DNA of 5,975 nucleotides from Flavobacteriales bacterium CG_4_9_14_3_um_filter_32_8 (GTDB taxonomy: Bacteria; Bacteroidota; Bacteroidia; Flavobacteriales_E; Vicingaceae): positions 1-5,975 of the forward strand of contig PFUQ01000193.1 of the NCBI GenBank assembly GCA_002790175.1. Direction: 5' to 3'. Under the pieces are notes generated by a model. The model saw only the letters and a program-made list of their open reading frames with translations, did not search any database and had not been told where the DNA came from. The position numbers and the translations under genes were made by a program. This document shows, piece by piece, positions 1 through 5,975 of the stretch; within the stretch, counting starts at the first letter, position 1; every line of letters starts with the position of its first letter.

Positions 1-1715
1 TGTTCAAATTCAAATTTTTCTTTGTACGACAGTTTTATTTTTGGTTTTTCAATAGTTGTTTTTGTTGGTTTTGTTTCTGATAAATTGTTTGAAATTGGTT
101 CTACTATCTTGTTTACTGTTTTTTCTTTTAATTCTTGTTCTTTGAGTGAAATCCTATACTCATTGTATTTTCCTAGATAATCTTTAATTTTTCCATCACC
201 TTCAAAAATAAATAAGTGATCTACGAGCTTATCCATAAAATACCTATCATGTGATACAATCATCAAACAACCTTGAAAATCTTCTAAAAAATCTTCTAAA
301 ACGTTTAAGGTAATAATATCCAAATCATTGGTAGGCTCATCTAATATTAAGAAGTTAGGGTTTAAAATTAAAATGGTTAACAAATAAAGTCTTCTTTTTT
401 CTCCTCCACTTAGTTTTTCTACCTGATTGTAGTGCATGTGTTTCGGAAACAAAAATCGTTCTAACAATTGAGCAGCTGTAAGCGTTTTTCCTTTGGTTAA
501 TGGAATAACTTCTGCAATGTCTTTAATGGTTTCTATTACTTTTTTATTGTCTTTTAAGTTCATCCCGTTTTGGGTATAATAGCCAAATACAACGGTTTCA
601 CCAGAAACTATTTTTCCACTATCTAATTCTTGTTTGCCTAAAATAATATCCAACAATGTAGTTTTACCAACTCCATTTTTACCAACTATTCCAACACGTT
701 CTTTTTTCTTAAAAACATAGTTAAAATCGTCCAATATTTTTAAATCTCCAAAAGATTTACGAGCATGGTGAATTTCTAAAATTTTACCTCCCAATCTACT
801 CATGTTTACTTCCATGGCAACTTTAGTATTGTCTTTTTTAAGATGAGCGGTTTCTTCGGTTTGATAAAAAGCATCTTCACGAGATTTAGCCTTCGTTCCA
901 CGTGCTTTTGGCATTCTTCTCATCCACTCTAACTCTTTTCGGTAAAGGTTTTTTGCTTTATCGACATTGGCTTCAAAAACTTCTTCTCGTTCTTGTTTTT
1001 TTTGCAAAAAATAACTGTAATTACCTTTGTATTTGTAAAGTGTTTGGTCGTCCAATTCAATAATTTCATTGCAAACCCTTTCTAAAAAATATCGATCGTG
1101 AGTAACCATCAAAATGGTCGTGTTTTCTTTTGATAAGTAATTTTCCAACCATTCAATCATGTCAATATCTAAGTGGTTGGTAGGTTCATCTAAAATTAAA
1201 AAATCTGGTTCATCAATTAATACTTGTGCTAAAGCAATTCTTTTTTGTTGACCGCCAGATAATTCTCCAACATTTTGCTCTAAATCATGAATATTTAATT
1301 GACCTAAAATTTGCTTGATTCTAGTTTCATAATCCCAAGCTTTTAAGGTATCCATTTGATCAAAAGCTTTTTGCATCCTTTCGTTATCATCAACATGTAA
1401 AAGTGCCGTTTCATAAGCTAAAATTGCTTTTATTTGTTCAGATTCTGAATTAAAAATAACTTCAGAAATAGTATGCTTCTTATCAAATACCGGAGATTGA
1501 TCTAAAATACCTAATTTAATATTTTTTCGAAAAACTACATTTCCAGAATCGTAACTTTCTGTTCCAAACAATATTCTTAAAAAGGTAGATTTTCCAGTTC
1601 CATTTTTAGCAATAAATGCTACTTTCTGTCCTTTATCAATGCCAAAATTAAGGTCTGTAAACAAGACACGTATTCCGAATGATTTTGTTAAATTTTCAAC
1701 TGATAGGTAATTCAT
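1..1715 (-). CDS. uup: ABC-F family ATPase, Uup type (C-terminus cut by window edge)
   Basis: Cytoplasmic, soluble tandem-ATPase protein of the ABC-F class, which has no transmembrane segments and acts on ribosomes or nucleic acid rather than in transport. 571 codons are visible and the reading frame stays open to the window edge. Domain 1: Walker A near residues 36-44 (AKNGTGKST, with Ala in place of the usual first Gly), signature LSGGQQKR 152-159, Walker B LILDEPTNHLD 173-183, switch His in THDRYF around 206. An inter-domain linker rich in charged residues (about 230-305) contains the Uup-like stretch RRMPKARGTKAKSRE. Domain 2: GKNGVGKTT 345-353, LSGGEKRR 435-442, LILDEPTNDLD 456-466, SHDRYF 488-493. 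Residues 560-571 (KLSYKEKFEFE) look like the start of the C-terminal Uup coiled-coil domain, so probably about 50-70 residues are missing. The second-domain NDLD and the C-terminal extension favour Uup over EttA or a resistance ABC-F. The start ATG (1715-1713) lies one base after the stop of the phosphatase gene, implying co-transcription and coupling. The Uup assignment is by motif recognition only. Confidence 0.9.
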   Translation of the reverse strand, partial: MNYLSVENLTKSFGIRVLFTDLNFGIDKGQKVAFIAKNGTGKSTFLRILFGTESYDSGNVVFRKNIKLGILDQSPVFDKKHTISEVIFNSESEQIKAILAYETALLHVDDNERMQKAFDQMDTLKAWDYETRIKQILGQLNIHDLEQNVGELSGGQQKRIALAQVLIDEPDFLILDEPTNHLDIDMIEWLENYLSKENTTILMVTHDRYFLERVCNEIIELDDQTLYKYKGNYSYFLQKKQEREEVFEANVDKAKNLYRKELEWMRRMPKARGTKAKSREDAFYQTEETAHLKKDNTKVAMEVNMSRLGGKILEIHHARKSFGDLKILDDFNYVFKKKERVGIVGKNGVGKTTLLDIILGKQELDSGKIVSGETVVFGYYTQNGMNLKDNKKVIETIKDIAEVIPLTKGKTLTAAQLLERFLFPKHMHYNQVEKLSGGEKRRLYLLTILILNPNFLILDEPTNDLDIITLNVLEDFLEDFQGCLMIVSHDRYFMDKLVDHLFIFEGDGKIKDYLGKYNEYRISLKEQELKEKTVNKIVEPISNNLSETKPTKTTIEKPKIKLSYKEKFEFE

Positions 1716-1716
1716 A

Positions 1717-3708
1717 TTATACTTCTATTCCAATAACACAGATATCATCAACTTGCTCTAAATCTTTTCGCCAAGCGATAAATTCTCGTTCTAACATATT
1801 TTTTTGTTGCGAAAATTCTTTTAAACTGATTCCCAATAACAAGTCTCTAAATCTTTTGTACATAAATTTTTTTCCTTTCTCACCGCCAAATTGATCTACA
1901 TAACCATCAGAAAAAAGATAAATTTTATCTCCTGAGTTAAAATCTAATTGATGAGAAGTAAAGGGCTTAATGTTCTCATGTTGACCAATAGGTTGTCTAT
2001 CTCCCTTAATCACTCTTAAATTATTATTTGAAATAAAAAATAGTGAGTTTGTAGCTCCAGCATATGTTAACTTCTTATTTTCTAAATCAAAGCAACATAA
2101 AGAAATATCCATACCATCCTTAACATCTTCGTCGGTTTTTTTAAAGGTATTAGTAACCAATTCGGAAGTTTTGTCTAATATTTTAGCGGGTTCGATTAAA
2201 TTAAAATCATTTACTGCTCTATTTAGTGCATTGTGACAAACCACACTTACCATAGCACCTGGAACTCCATGTCCAGTACAATCTGCAACAGCAATTAAAA
2301 TCTTATTTTCTTTTTTATAAAACCAATAAAAATCACCTGCAACAATATCTTTTGGTTGGTAAAAAATAAATGAATTAGGTAACGATTCTTTAATAACTTG
2401 ATGTGAAGGTAATATTGCGGTTTGTATTCTTTTTGCGTAATTAATACTATCTAATACTTCTTTATTTTTTATTTCAACAAGTATCTTTTGTTTTTCAATG
2501 ATTGATTTTTGTTTATTCGAAATTTTTAATCGTTGATAAATTATGAAAGAGAAGATGATGACTACTAAAAACAAAAAACCACCACCATACATAAAAGTTT
2601 TTTGCTGGTTTATTTTTTGGTTGTACTTTAAGTCTTTTATTTTTTCATTTTCTGCTCTTACTAAACTATCTGCCATTGTTTGTTTATCGAACTCAAATTG
2701 CATTTCTTTTTCTGTTATTTCTCTAGTAGTTTCTTCGTTGTATATCGTGTCTCTTAAAACGATATGCTCTTTAAACAATTCAAATGCTCTTTTATGATTA
2801 TTTGTTTTGGCATATAAATCGCTTAACTTTTTGCTTATCGAAGAAAGGTCAACTATTCTGCTCATTTTTGTGTACATCTGATAGGCAATTTCTCCTTCTT
2901 GTATTGCTTTTGAATTTTTTCCTAAACCATTATAAACAGAAGCCATGTTGGCATGATGTTTAGCGATATGAGATTGATTTTTACCTCTACTATTAATCTT
3001 AAAAGCTTTATTAAAAAAATCGGAAGCTTTTTCAAATTCTTTAGTTTCTAAATAAATAACACCCATATTACTATAACATTGAGCTGCGATTTCTTCATTT
3101 TTTATAAATGCTGATAAATCTAAACTTTTATGGTAATACTCAAGTGCCTTATCGTAGTCATTCATTCTTCGGTAAAGTACTCCAATTGCTAAATAAGTAC
3201 TTGCTATTTCAGATGTATCGTTAATTTCTTTTCGATAAGCTAAGCTTTTTCTGTAATAAACTAAGGCTTTATCCAACTCATTTAGATTACGAAAAATGAC
3301 TCCAATGTTAAAATAGTTAGTGCTTAATTTATCAATATCATGCAGCTCTTCGTTTATTTTTATACTTTTTTGATAATAAGTTATTGCTTCTGTAAGATTA
3401 CCTCTTCTTTTACTAATAATTCCCAACCCATTGTTAGCATTAGCCAATTGTCCTAAAAAATAAGTTGTTCTATTTTCCTTTACTTTTTTTGTTGCTAATC
3501 CTAATGCCTTTCGCCAATATTCTTCAGAAATTTGTTCATCATTTTTATTGGATTCTGAGCCTATTTTATTATATAAGTCAACTAGAATAGAATCGTTTTT
3601 TTCATTTACCGTAAGGCTAATTAATGAATCTAAATAGTTGTTTTCTGCTTTAACTAATAAAGCAAAAACTAAAAAAAAGAAAGAAAATAGAATTGATTTT
3701 AGCTTCAT
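1717..3708 (-). CDS. TPR-repeat transmembrane PP2C (SpoIIE-like) serine/threonine phosphatase
   Basis: 663-residue predicted inner-membrane signalling protein. Residues 1-21 are a signal peptide with a hydrophobic core and a VKA site. Residues about 90-316 hold six TPR units at an exact 40-residue period (helix A starts near 91, 131, 171, 211, 251, 291), the extended TPR form usual for protein-binding sensors. A charged, probably coiled-coil segment (about 320-370) leads to one transmembrane helix (about 372-391). A second coiled segment follows (395-420), then SINYAKRIQTAILPS (421-435), a linker commonly seen before this domain in Bacteroidota. Residues 440-663 are a SpoIIE/RsbU-type PP2C domain: GDFYW with D458, ADCTGHGVPGAM with D476, DGMD 531-534, AGATNSLFF 550-558, LFSDGYVDQFGG with D601, and QVDDICVI with D654/D655. 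All expected metal-binding aspartates are present, so it should be active, presumably on a phosphoserine anti-anti-sigma (STAS) protein or similar; no such partner is in the window. Its ATG overlaps the stop of the upstream TPR lipoprotein (ATGA), and uup starts one base downstream. Topology: TPRs periplasmic, phosphatase cytoplasmic. Confidence 0.93.
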   Translation of the reverse strand: MKLKSILFSFFFLVFALLVKAENNYLDSLISLTVNEKNDSILVDLYNKIGSESNKNDEQISEEYWRKALGLATKKVKENRTTYFLGQLANANNGLGIISKRRGNLTEAITYYQKSIKINEELHDIDKLSTNYFNIGVIFRNLNELDKALVYYRKSLAYRKEINDTSEIASTYLAIGVLYRRMNDYDKALEYYHKSLDLSAFIKNEEIAAQCYSNMGVIYLETKEFEKASDFFNKAFKINSRGKNQSHIAKHHANMASVYNGLGKNSKAIQEGEIAYQMYTKMSRIVDLSSISKKLSDLYAKTNNHKRAFELFKEHIVLRDTIYNEETTREITEKEMQFEFDKQTMADSLVRAENEKIKDLKYNQKINQQKTFMYGGGFLFLVVIIFSFIIYQRLKISNKQKSIIEKQKILVEIKNKEVLDSINYAKRIQTAILPSHQVIKESLPNSFIFYQPKDIVAGDFYWFYKKENKILIAVADCTGHGVPGAMVSVVCHNALNRAVNDFNLIEPAKILDKTSELVTNTFKKTDEDVKDGMDISLCCFDLENKKLTYAGATNSLFFISNNNLRVIKGDRQPIGQHENIKPFTSHQLDFNSGDKIYLFSDGYVDQFGGEKGKKFMYKRFRDLLLGISLKEFSQQKNMLEREFIAWRKDLEQVDDICVIGIEV

Positions 3709-4730
3709 TTTTTTAACACCCTTTCTAACGCTATTGCTGCATGAGTATATTGTGGATTAAGCTTTAAGGCATGTCTTAAATCTTTTTCTGCTTTTTTATA
3801 ATCTTTTAACTCTTCGTAGCACAATCCTCTATTATAATAAGCTTCTAGATAACGAGGTTCAATGGCTATTGCTTTTGTATAGTTTTCGATAGCTACATCA
3901 TATACTTTTAAGTATTCTTGATGGATAAATCCTAAGTTAAAATAAGGTTCTCTGTATTGATCTATTTTTAATATTTTGTAATAGGTTTCGATGGCTTCGT
4001 TGTACTCTTCATTTTCCTGACAATACATGGCATAAGCATACAACGCTTCTAAACTATTGGGTTTTATTCGTAACGCATTTTTTAAGTATTCTTTTGCCAA
4101 TTTATTAGATTGATAATAGTGCAATAGACCTAATTGAATGTAGGCTTCATAATAATCATTTTCTTGTTCAATTGCGGTGTTAAAACTAGAAATGGCAAGT
4201 ACAGTATCTTGTTTGTCTTCAAATATCATTCCTTTTAGATAATAAGCTTCTGCATTATGAATGTCTCTTTTTAAAGCTGCATCAGCATAGTCTAAGGCTT
4301 GTTTATAATTTTTTGCTACTAACGCCAACCAACCTAACTCTATTCTTGCTTGTACATTTCCATTATCGATCAGCATACATTGGTCAAGTGTTTGTTTTGC
4401 TTCTTTCAACTTTACTTGATTTTTCAATAATTCTGCTTTTAACAAATAATAATCTGGAATTAAAGAATCAATTTTTATTGCCCTACTTAAATCATTAACT
4501 GCTGACGAAAGATCATTGTATTTCATAAAAAGTTTAGCTCTTTTTAAATACAAATTAGCATTATTGATGTCCTTTTTAAGTAACTCATTAATTGCTCTAA
4601 ATTCTACGATTTGTTCTGATTCGGTTGAGTCCCTTACAATTATATCTTGTTCAGTTGCTGATGAATTATCAGTATTACAGGAAAACAAGTAAAATGCTAT
4701 TGCTAATATTAGTGGCGTTAATCCTTTCAT
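3705..4730 (-). CDS. TPR-repeat lipoprotein, partner candidate of the downstream phosphatase
   Basis: 341-residue predicted periplasm-facing lipoprotein made almost entirely of TPRs. The N-terminus MKGLTPLILAIAFYLFSC is a type II signal peptide with lipobox LFSC and lipidated Cys18, followed by a polar linker (19-45). About eight TPR units follow at a 34-residue period: roughly 60-93, 94-127, 128-161, 162-195, 196-228 (one residue short), 229-262, 263-296 and 297-330. Consensus positions such as AYYNRGLCYEELKDYKKAEKDL are clear. There is no catalytic domain, so the role is scaffolding or protein binding. I chose the ATG at 4730-4728 rather than the in-frame TTG at 4766-4764. The ATG puts the Lys and hydrophobic core in signal-peptide position, whereas the TTG lies inside the candidate -7 promoter element and would add 12 residues (MLSLKNLRFFFI) in front. 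No acidic cluster after Cys18 matches the known Bacteroidetes surface-export signals, so a periplasmic face is more likely than surface exposure. First gene of the minus-strand operon; its TGA overlaps the phosphatase ATG. The specific function is unknown. Confidence 0.9.
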   Translation of the reverse strand: MKGLTPLILAIAFYLFSCNTDNSSATEQDIIVRDSTESEQIVEFRAINELLKKDINNANLYLKRAKLFMKYNDLSSAVNDLSRAIKIDSLIPDYYLLKAELLKNQVKLKEAKQTLDQCMLIDNGNVQARIELGWLALVAKNYKQALDYADAALKRDIHNAEAYYLKGMIFEDKQDTVLAISSFNTAIEQENDYYEAYIQLGLLHYYQSNKLAKEYLKNALRIKPNSLEALYAYAMYCQENEEYNEAIETYYKILKIDQYREPYFNLGFIHQEYLKVYDVAIENYTKAIAIEPRYLEAYYNRGLCYEELKDYKKAEKDLRHALKLNPQYTHAAIALERVLKK

Positions 4731-4733
4731 AAT

Positions 4734-4758
4734 AAAAAAAAATCTCAAATTTTTGAGA
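4734..4758 (-). promoter_or_regulatory. Inverted repeat plus T9 run in the leader of the TPR lipoprotein gene
   Basis: On the minus strand, arms TCTCAAA (4758-4752) and TTTGAGA (4749-4743) are separated by two bases and followed directly by nine T (4742-4734); ATT then leads into the lipoprotein ATG at 4730. The shape resembles an intrinsic terminator or attenuator, but the stem is short, mostly A-T, and the loop would need to open by at least one pair. If the adjacent -7 element is used, this repeat sits at the very 5' end of the mRNA. There it could instead be a 5' stabilising hairpin or a DNA operator over the start site. The structure is seen directly; the function is inferred. Confidence 0.45.
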
Positions 4759-4763
4759 GAAAG

Positions 4764-4771
4764 CAAAGTTA
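4764..4771 (-). promoter_or_regulatory. Candidate Bacteroidetes -7 promoter element for the TPR/phosphatase/uup operon
   Basis: The minus strand reads TAACTTTG, a full match to the Bacteroidetes -7 consensus TAnnTTTG. A start site a few bases downstream (about 4757-4761) would give a leader of roughly 27-31 nt. No TTG lies at the usual 17-23 bp upstream; the nearest (4786-4784) is only 12 bp away, so the -33 element is poor. It is the only full minus-strand match I found in the intergenic region. Confidence 0.5.
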
Positions 4772-4906
4772 ATTATTTAAAATCAATGTTTTTTGATAAA
4801 AGTATGAATTAGAATCAGATTAGATTTAACGAATAACAGTAACCGTAGGGTTCATTATTTGACAAGAAGATTTTATTAAAACTTCATAAAATATACTGTA
4901 TCACAT

Positions 4907-4930
4907 ACTTATAACTTGTAAGTAACGTTA
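4907..4930. repeat. Short palindromes around the plus-strand promoter
   Basis: ACTTA (4907-4911) and TAAGT (4919-4923) form a 5-bp inverted repeat with a 7-bp spacer that spans the candidate -33 TTG. Next to it TAACGTTA (4923-4930) is a perfect 8-bp palindrome between -33 and -7. The position suits an operator, but motifs this short arise often by chance in AT-rich DNA. Confidence 0.2.
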
Positions 4931-4945
4931 AAAATGGTATATTTG
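4916..4945 (+). promoter_or_regulatory. Candidate Bacteroidetes promoter for the YkuD_2 L,D-transpeptidase gene
   Basis: TTG at 4916-4918 and TATATTTG at 4938-4945 are separated by 19 bp, matching the Bacteroidetes vegetative consensus TTG-N17-23-TAnnTTTG in both elements. The -7 element ends 7 bases before the ATG at 4953, so transcription would begin only about 0-5 nt before the start codon. The expected mRNA is therefore leaderless or nearly so, and no Shine-Dalgarno sequence is present. Confidence 0.65.
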
Positions 4946-4952
4946 CCACCTT

Positions 4953-5702
4953 ATGAAAAAAAGCGTACTCATAATTATCACCATTTTTTTTGTTTTTTTA
5001 ACATCATTTTCCTTTAATGGTGGTGTAAAAGAAGCTACATTAACAACATCTAAATTTTCTATTCAACAATATACCAATCAACTTTACAATTGTATTCATG
5101 AAGAACAAATTAATTTGGATGCTTTTGAAATTGCACTAAAAGGTTATTTTTCACTTTTACTAGATAATGAGTTAGGAAACACAAAATACCTAACCATTAT
5201 AGATATGAGTTTATCAGCCAATGCAGAACGATTTTTTGTGATTGACATGGAAACTCAACAATTGGTTTTTAAAAGTTTAGTGGCTCATGGTAGAAATTCT
5301 GGAGAAGAGTTTGCTTCTCATTTTTCTAATAACGAACAGAGCTATCAAACAAGTATAGGTTTTTATAAAACTGCCGAAACTTATGACGGTAAAAAAGGTT
5401 TTTCCTTAAAATTAGATGGTTTGGAATATTCGAATAGTAATGCCAGAGATAGAGGCATAATAATTCATGGTGCCGAATATGTGAGCGAACAGTTTGTTAA
5501 AAATAATACTCGATTAGGAAGAAGTTTAGGATGTCCATCATTACCAATGGATACTTTTAAAAAGGCGATAGAATTTTTAAAAGAAGGCAGTTGTTTATTT
5601 ATTTATTATCCACAAAAATATTATTTATCAAAATCGAAGTTTGTCAACGCTAAAATTGATTATTTATTAACCAATTCTGGACTGTTTGTAGGTTTAGAAT
5701 GA
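4953..5702 (+). CDS. Exported L,D-transpeptidase-like protein, YkuD_2 family
   Basis: 249-residue predicted secreted protein. MKKSVLIIITIFFVFLTSFS is a Sec signal peptide; cleavage could be near residues 20-24. A short helical region (about 33-65) precedes the catalytic domain. The domain runs from ...TIIDMSLSANAERFFVIDM (about 81-99) through AHGRNSGEEFASHFSN (111-126), SIGFYKT (134-140), Y.GKKGFSLKLDGLEYS (144-160) and NARDRGIIIHG (163-173) to RSLGCPSLP (190-198). H172 and C194 are the likely catalytic pair. The usual SHGC of classical YkuD enzymes is SLGC here, as I recall for the YkuD_2 family. By family it would act in the periplasm on tetrapeptide stems of peptidoglycan, forming 3-3 cross-links or attaching substrates, but activity of this family is less well established than for classical Ldt enzymes. 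The ATG is the only plausible start, as the next Met is residue 85. It is divergent from the TPR operon and convergent with a second L,D-transpeptidase gene whose end it overlaps by 43 bp. Confidence 0.88.
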   Translation: MKKSVLIIITIFFVFLTSFSFNGGVKEATLTTSKFSIQQYTNQLYNCIHEEQINLDAFEIALKGYFSLLLDNELGNTKYLTIIDMSLSANAERFFVIDMETQQLVFKSLVAHGRNSGEEFASHFSNNEQSYQTSIGFYKTAETYDGKKGFSLKLDGLEYSNSNARDRGIIIHGAEYVSEQFVKNNTRLGRSLGCPSLPMDTFKKAIEFLKEGSCLFIYYPQKYYLSKSKFVNAKIDYLLTNSGLFVGLE

Positions 5703-5975
5703 TGTTTTAATTGCATCAAATCCTCTAATTTTTTATCCAATCCATAAATATCTTTGTAAAAAACAAGGTTATTATTAGTATCTGTTCCGCAAGTAAAATA
5801 TTCGATATAAATTGGAATATGTTTGTTCAGTTTTATCCTTTTTTGTGTCTTGGAATCTACAAAAACATGAAGACTATCAATGTTGTACTTATTATTGTCG
5901 TTGCTTAAAAGTAAATCGGCAAGTAAAAATGGCTGTTGAACCCGAATGCAACCGTGACTATAAGCCCTAATATCA
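5660..5975 (-). CDS. C-terminal part of a YcbB/LdtD-type L,D-transpeptidase (N-terminus beyond window)
   Basis: The last 104 codons and TAA stop (5662-5660) of a gene entering from the right edge. The visible protein begins DIRAYSHGCIRVQQPFLLAD. SHGCIRV (visible residues 6-12) is the classical YkuD active-site motif with catalytic Cys at visible residue 9, near position 5950. After it come a helix (PFLLADLLL), a segment with Lys/Gln-rich turns, and the strand HIPIYIEYFTCGTDTNNNLVF followed by KDIYGLDKKLEDL. This order is typical of the C-terminus of large YcbB-type enzymes of about 500-550 residues that carry a scaffold and a peptidoglycan-binding domain upstream; those parts would lie outside this window. 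By family it makes 3-3 (mDAP-mDAP) peptidoglycan cross-links in the periplasm. The final residues (KHHSKPTNSPELVNK) are encoded in the 43-bp antisense overlap with the plus-strand YkuD_2 gene. No terminator hairpin is visible after the stop. Confidence 0.85.
   Translation of the reverse strand, partial: DIRAYSHGCIRVQQPFLLADLLLSNDNNKYNIDSLHVFVDSKTQKRIKLNKHIPIYIEYFTCGTDTNNNLVFYKDIYGLDKKLEDLMQLKHHSKPTNSPELVNK

Noticed and set aside
1..1715. Antibiotic-resistance ABC-F or EttA identity
   Set aside because: The RRMPKARGTKAK linker, NDLD in the second Walker B and the start of a C-terminal KLSYKEK extension fit Uup better; nothing suggests a resistance context.
1679..1894. Plus-strand open frame of 71 codons
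   Set aside because: Antisense to the end of the phosphatase gene and the start of uup; low-complexity translation with no recognisable domain and no promoter.
2543..2797. Plus-strand open frame of 84 codons with hydrophobic stretch
   Set aside because: Antisense shadow of the phosphatase transmembrane and coiled-coil region; the hydrophobicity is a by-product of AT-rich complementary codons.
4313..4498. Plus-strand open frame of 61 codons
   Set aside because: Antisense shadow inside the TPR lipoprotein gene; no supporting start context or family signature.
4746..4798. A -33 TTG at 4786-4784 for the operon promoter
   Set aside because: Only 12 bp from the -7 element, outside the usual 17-23 bp spacing, so I did not include it in the promoter call.
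4827..4843. Three TAAC repeats at 6-7 bp spacing
   Set aside because: Four-base repeats are expected by chance in AT-rich sequence and do not line up with either promoter.
5560..5760. Bidirectional terminator between the convergent genes
   Set aside because: I searched both strands around the overlap and saw no GC-rich hairpin with a T run.

Overview
The window is AT-rich (GC roughly 30% by eye) and reads as chromosomal DNA of a Bacteroidota member, most likely Flavobacteriales-like. Three things point there. Both intergenic promoters match the Bacteroidetes sigma-A -7 element TAnnTTTG. Shine-Dalgarno sequences are weak or absent. The protein architectures (TPR plus transmembrane plus SpoIIE-type phosphatase, YkuD_2-type and YcbB-type L,D-transpeptidases, Bacteroidota-style Uup) are typical of that phylum. 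The genus cannot be assigned from the sequence alone. I see no mobile element, tRNA, rRNA or CRISPR array.

Positions 1-4730 hold a compact three-gene unit on the minus strand, transcribed from the 222-bp intergenic region towards position 1. Its genes, in order, are: a TPR lipoprotein (3705-4730); a secreted-TPR/transmembrane/PP2C (SpoIIE-like) phosphatase (1717-3708), whose start overlaps the previous stop as ATGA; and an ABC-F ATPase of the Uup type (1-1715, C-terminus cut by the window edge), which starts one base after the phosphatase stop. The spacing implies one mRNA with translational coupling. The first two products both place TPR arrays in the periplasm, so an envelope-sensing lipoprotein feeding a transmembrane phosphatase is a reasonable inference. 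The cytoplasmic target of the phosphatase is not in the window.

Positions 4731-4952 are a divergent intergenic region with a candidate promoter on each strand. The minus-strand promoter is followed at once by a small inverted repeat and a run of nine T in the transcript sense, just before the lipoprotein ATG. The plus-strand promoter ends only 7 bases before the ATG of the next gene, so that mRNA should be leaderless or nearly so.

Positions 4953-5975 hold two cell-wall genes facing each other. One is a complete exported YkuD_2-family L,D-transpeptidase-like protein (plus strand). The other is the C-terminal part of a YcbB/LdtD-type L,D-transpeptidase (minus strand, running off the right edge) with the catalytic SHGCIRV motif. 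Their coding ends overlap tail to tail by 43 bp with no terminator visible. Peptidoglycan cross-linking and an envelope-facing signalling operon thus lie back to back, but a functional link is inference only.
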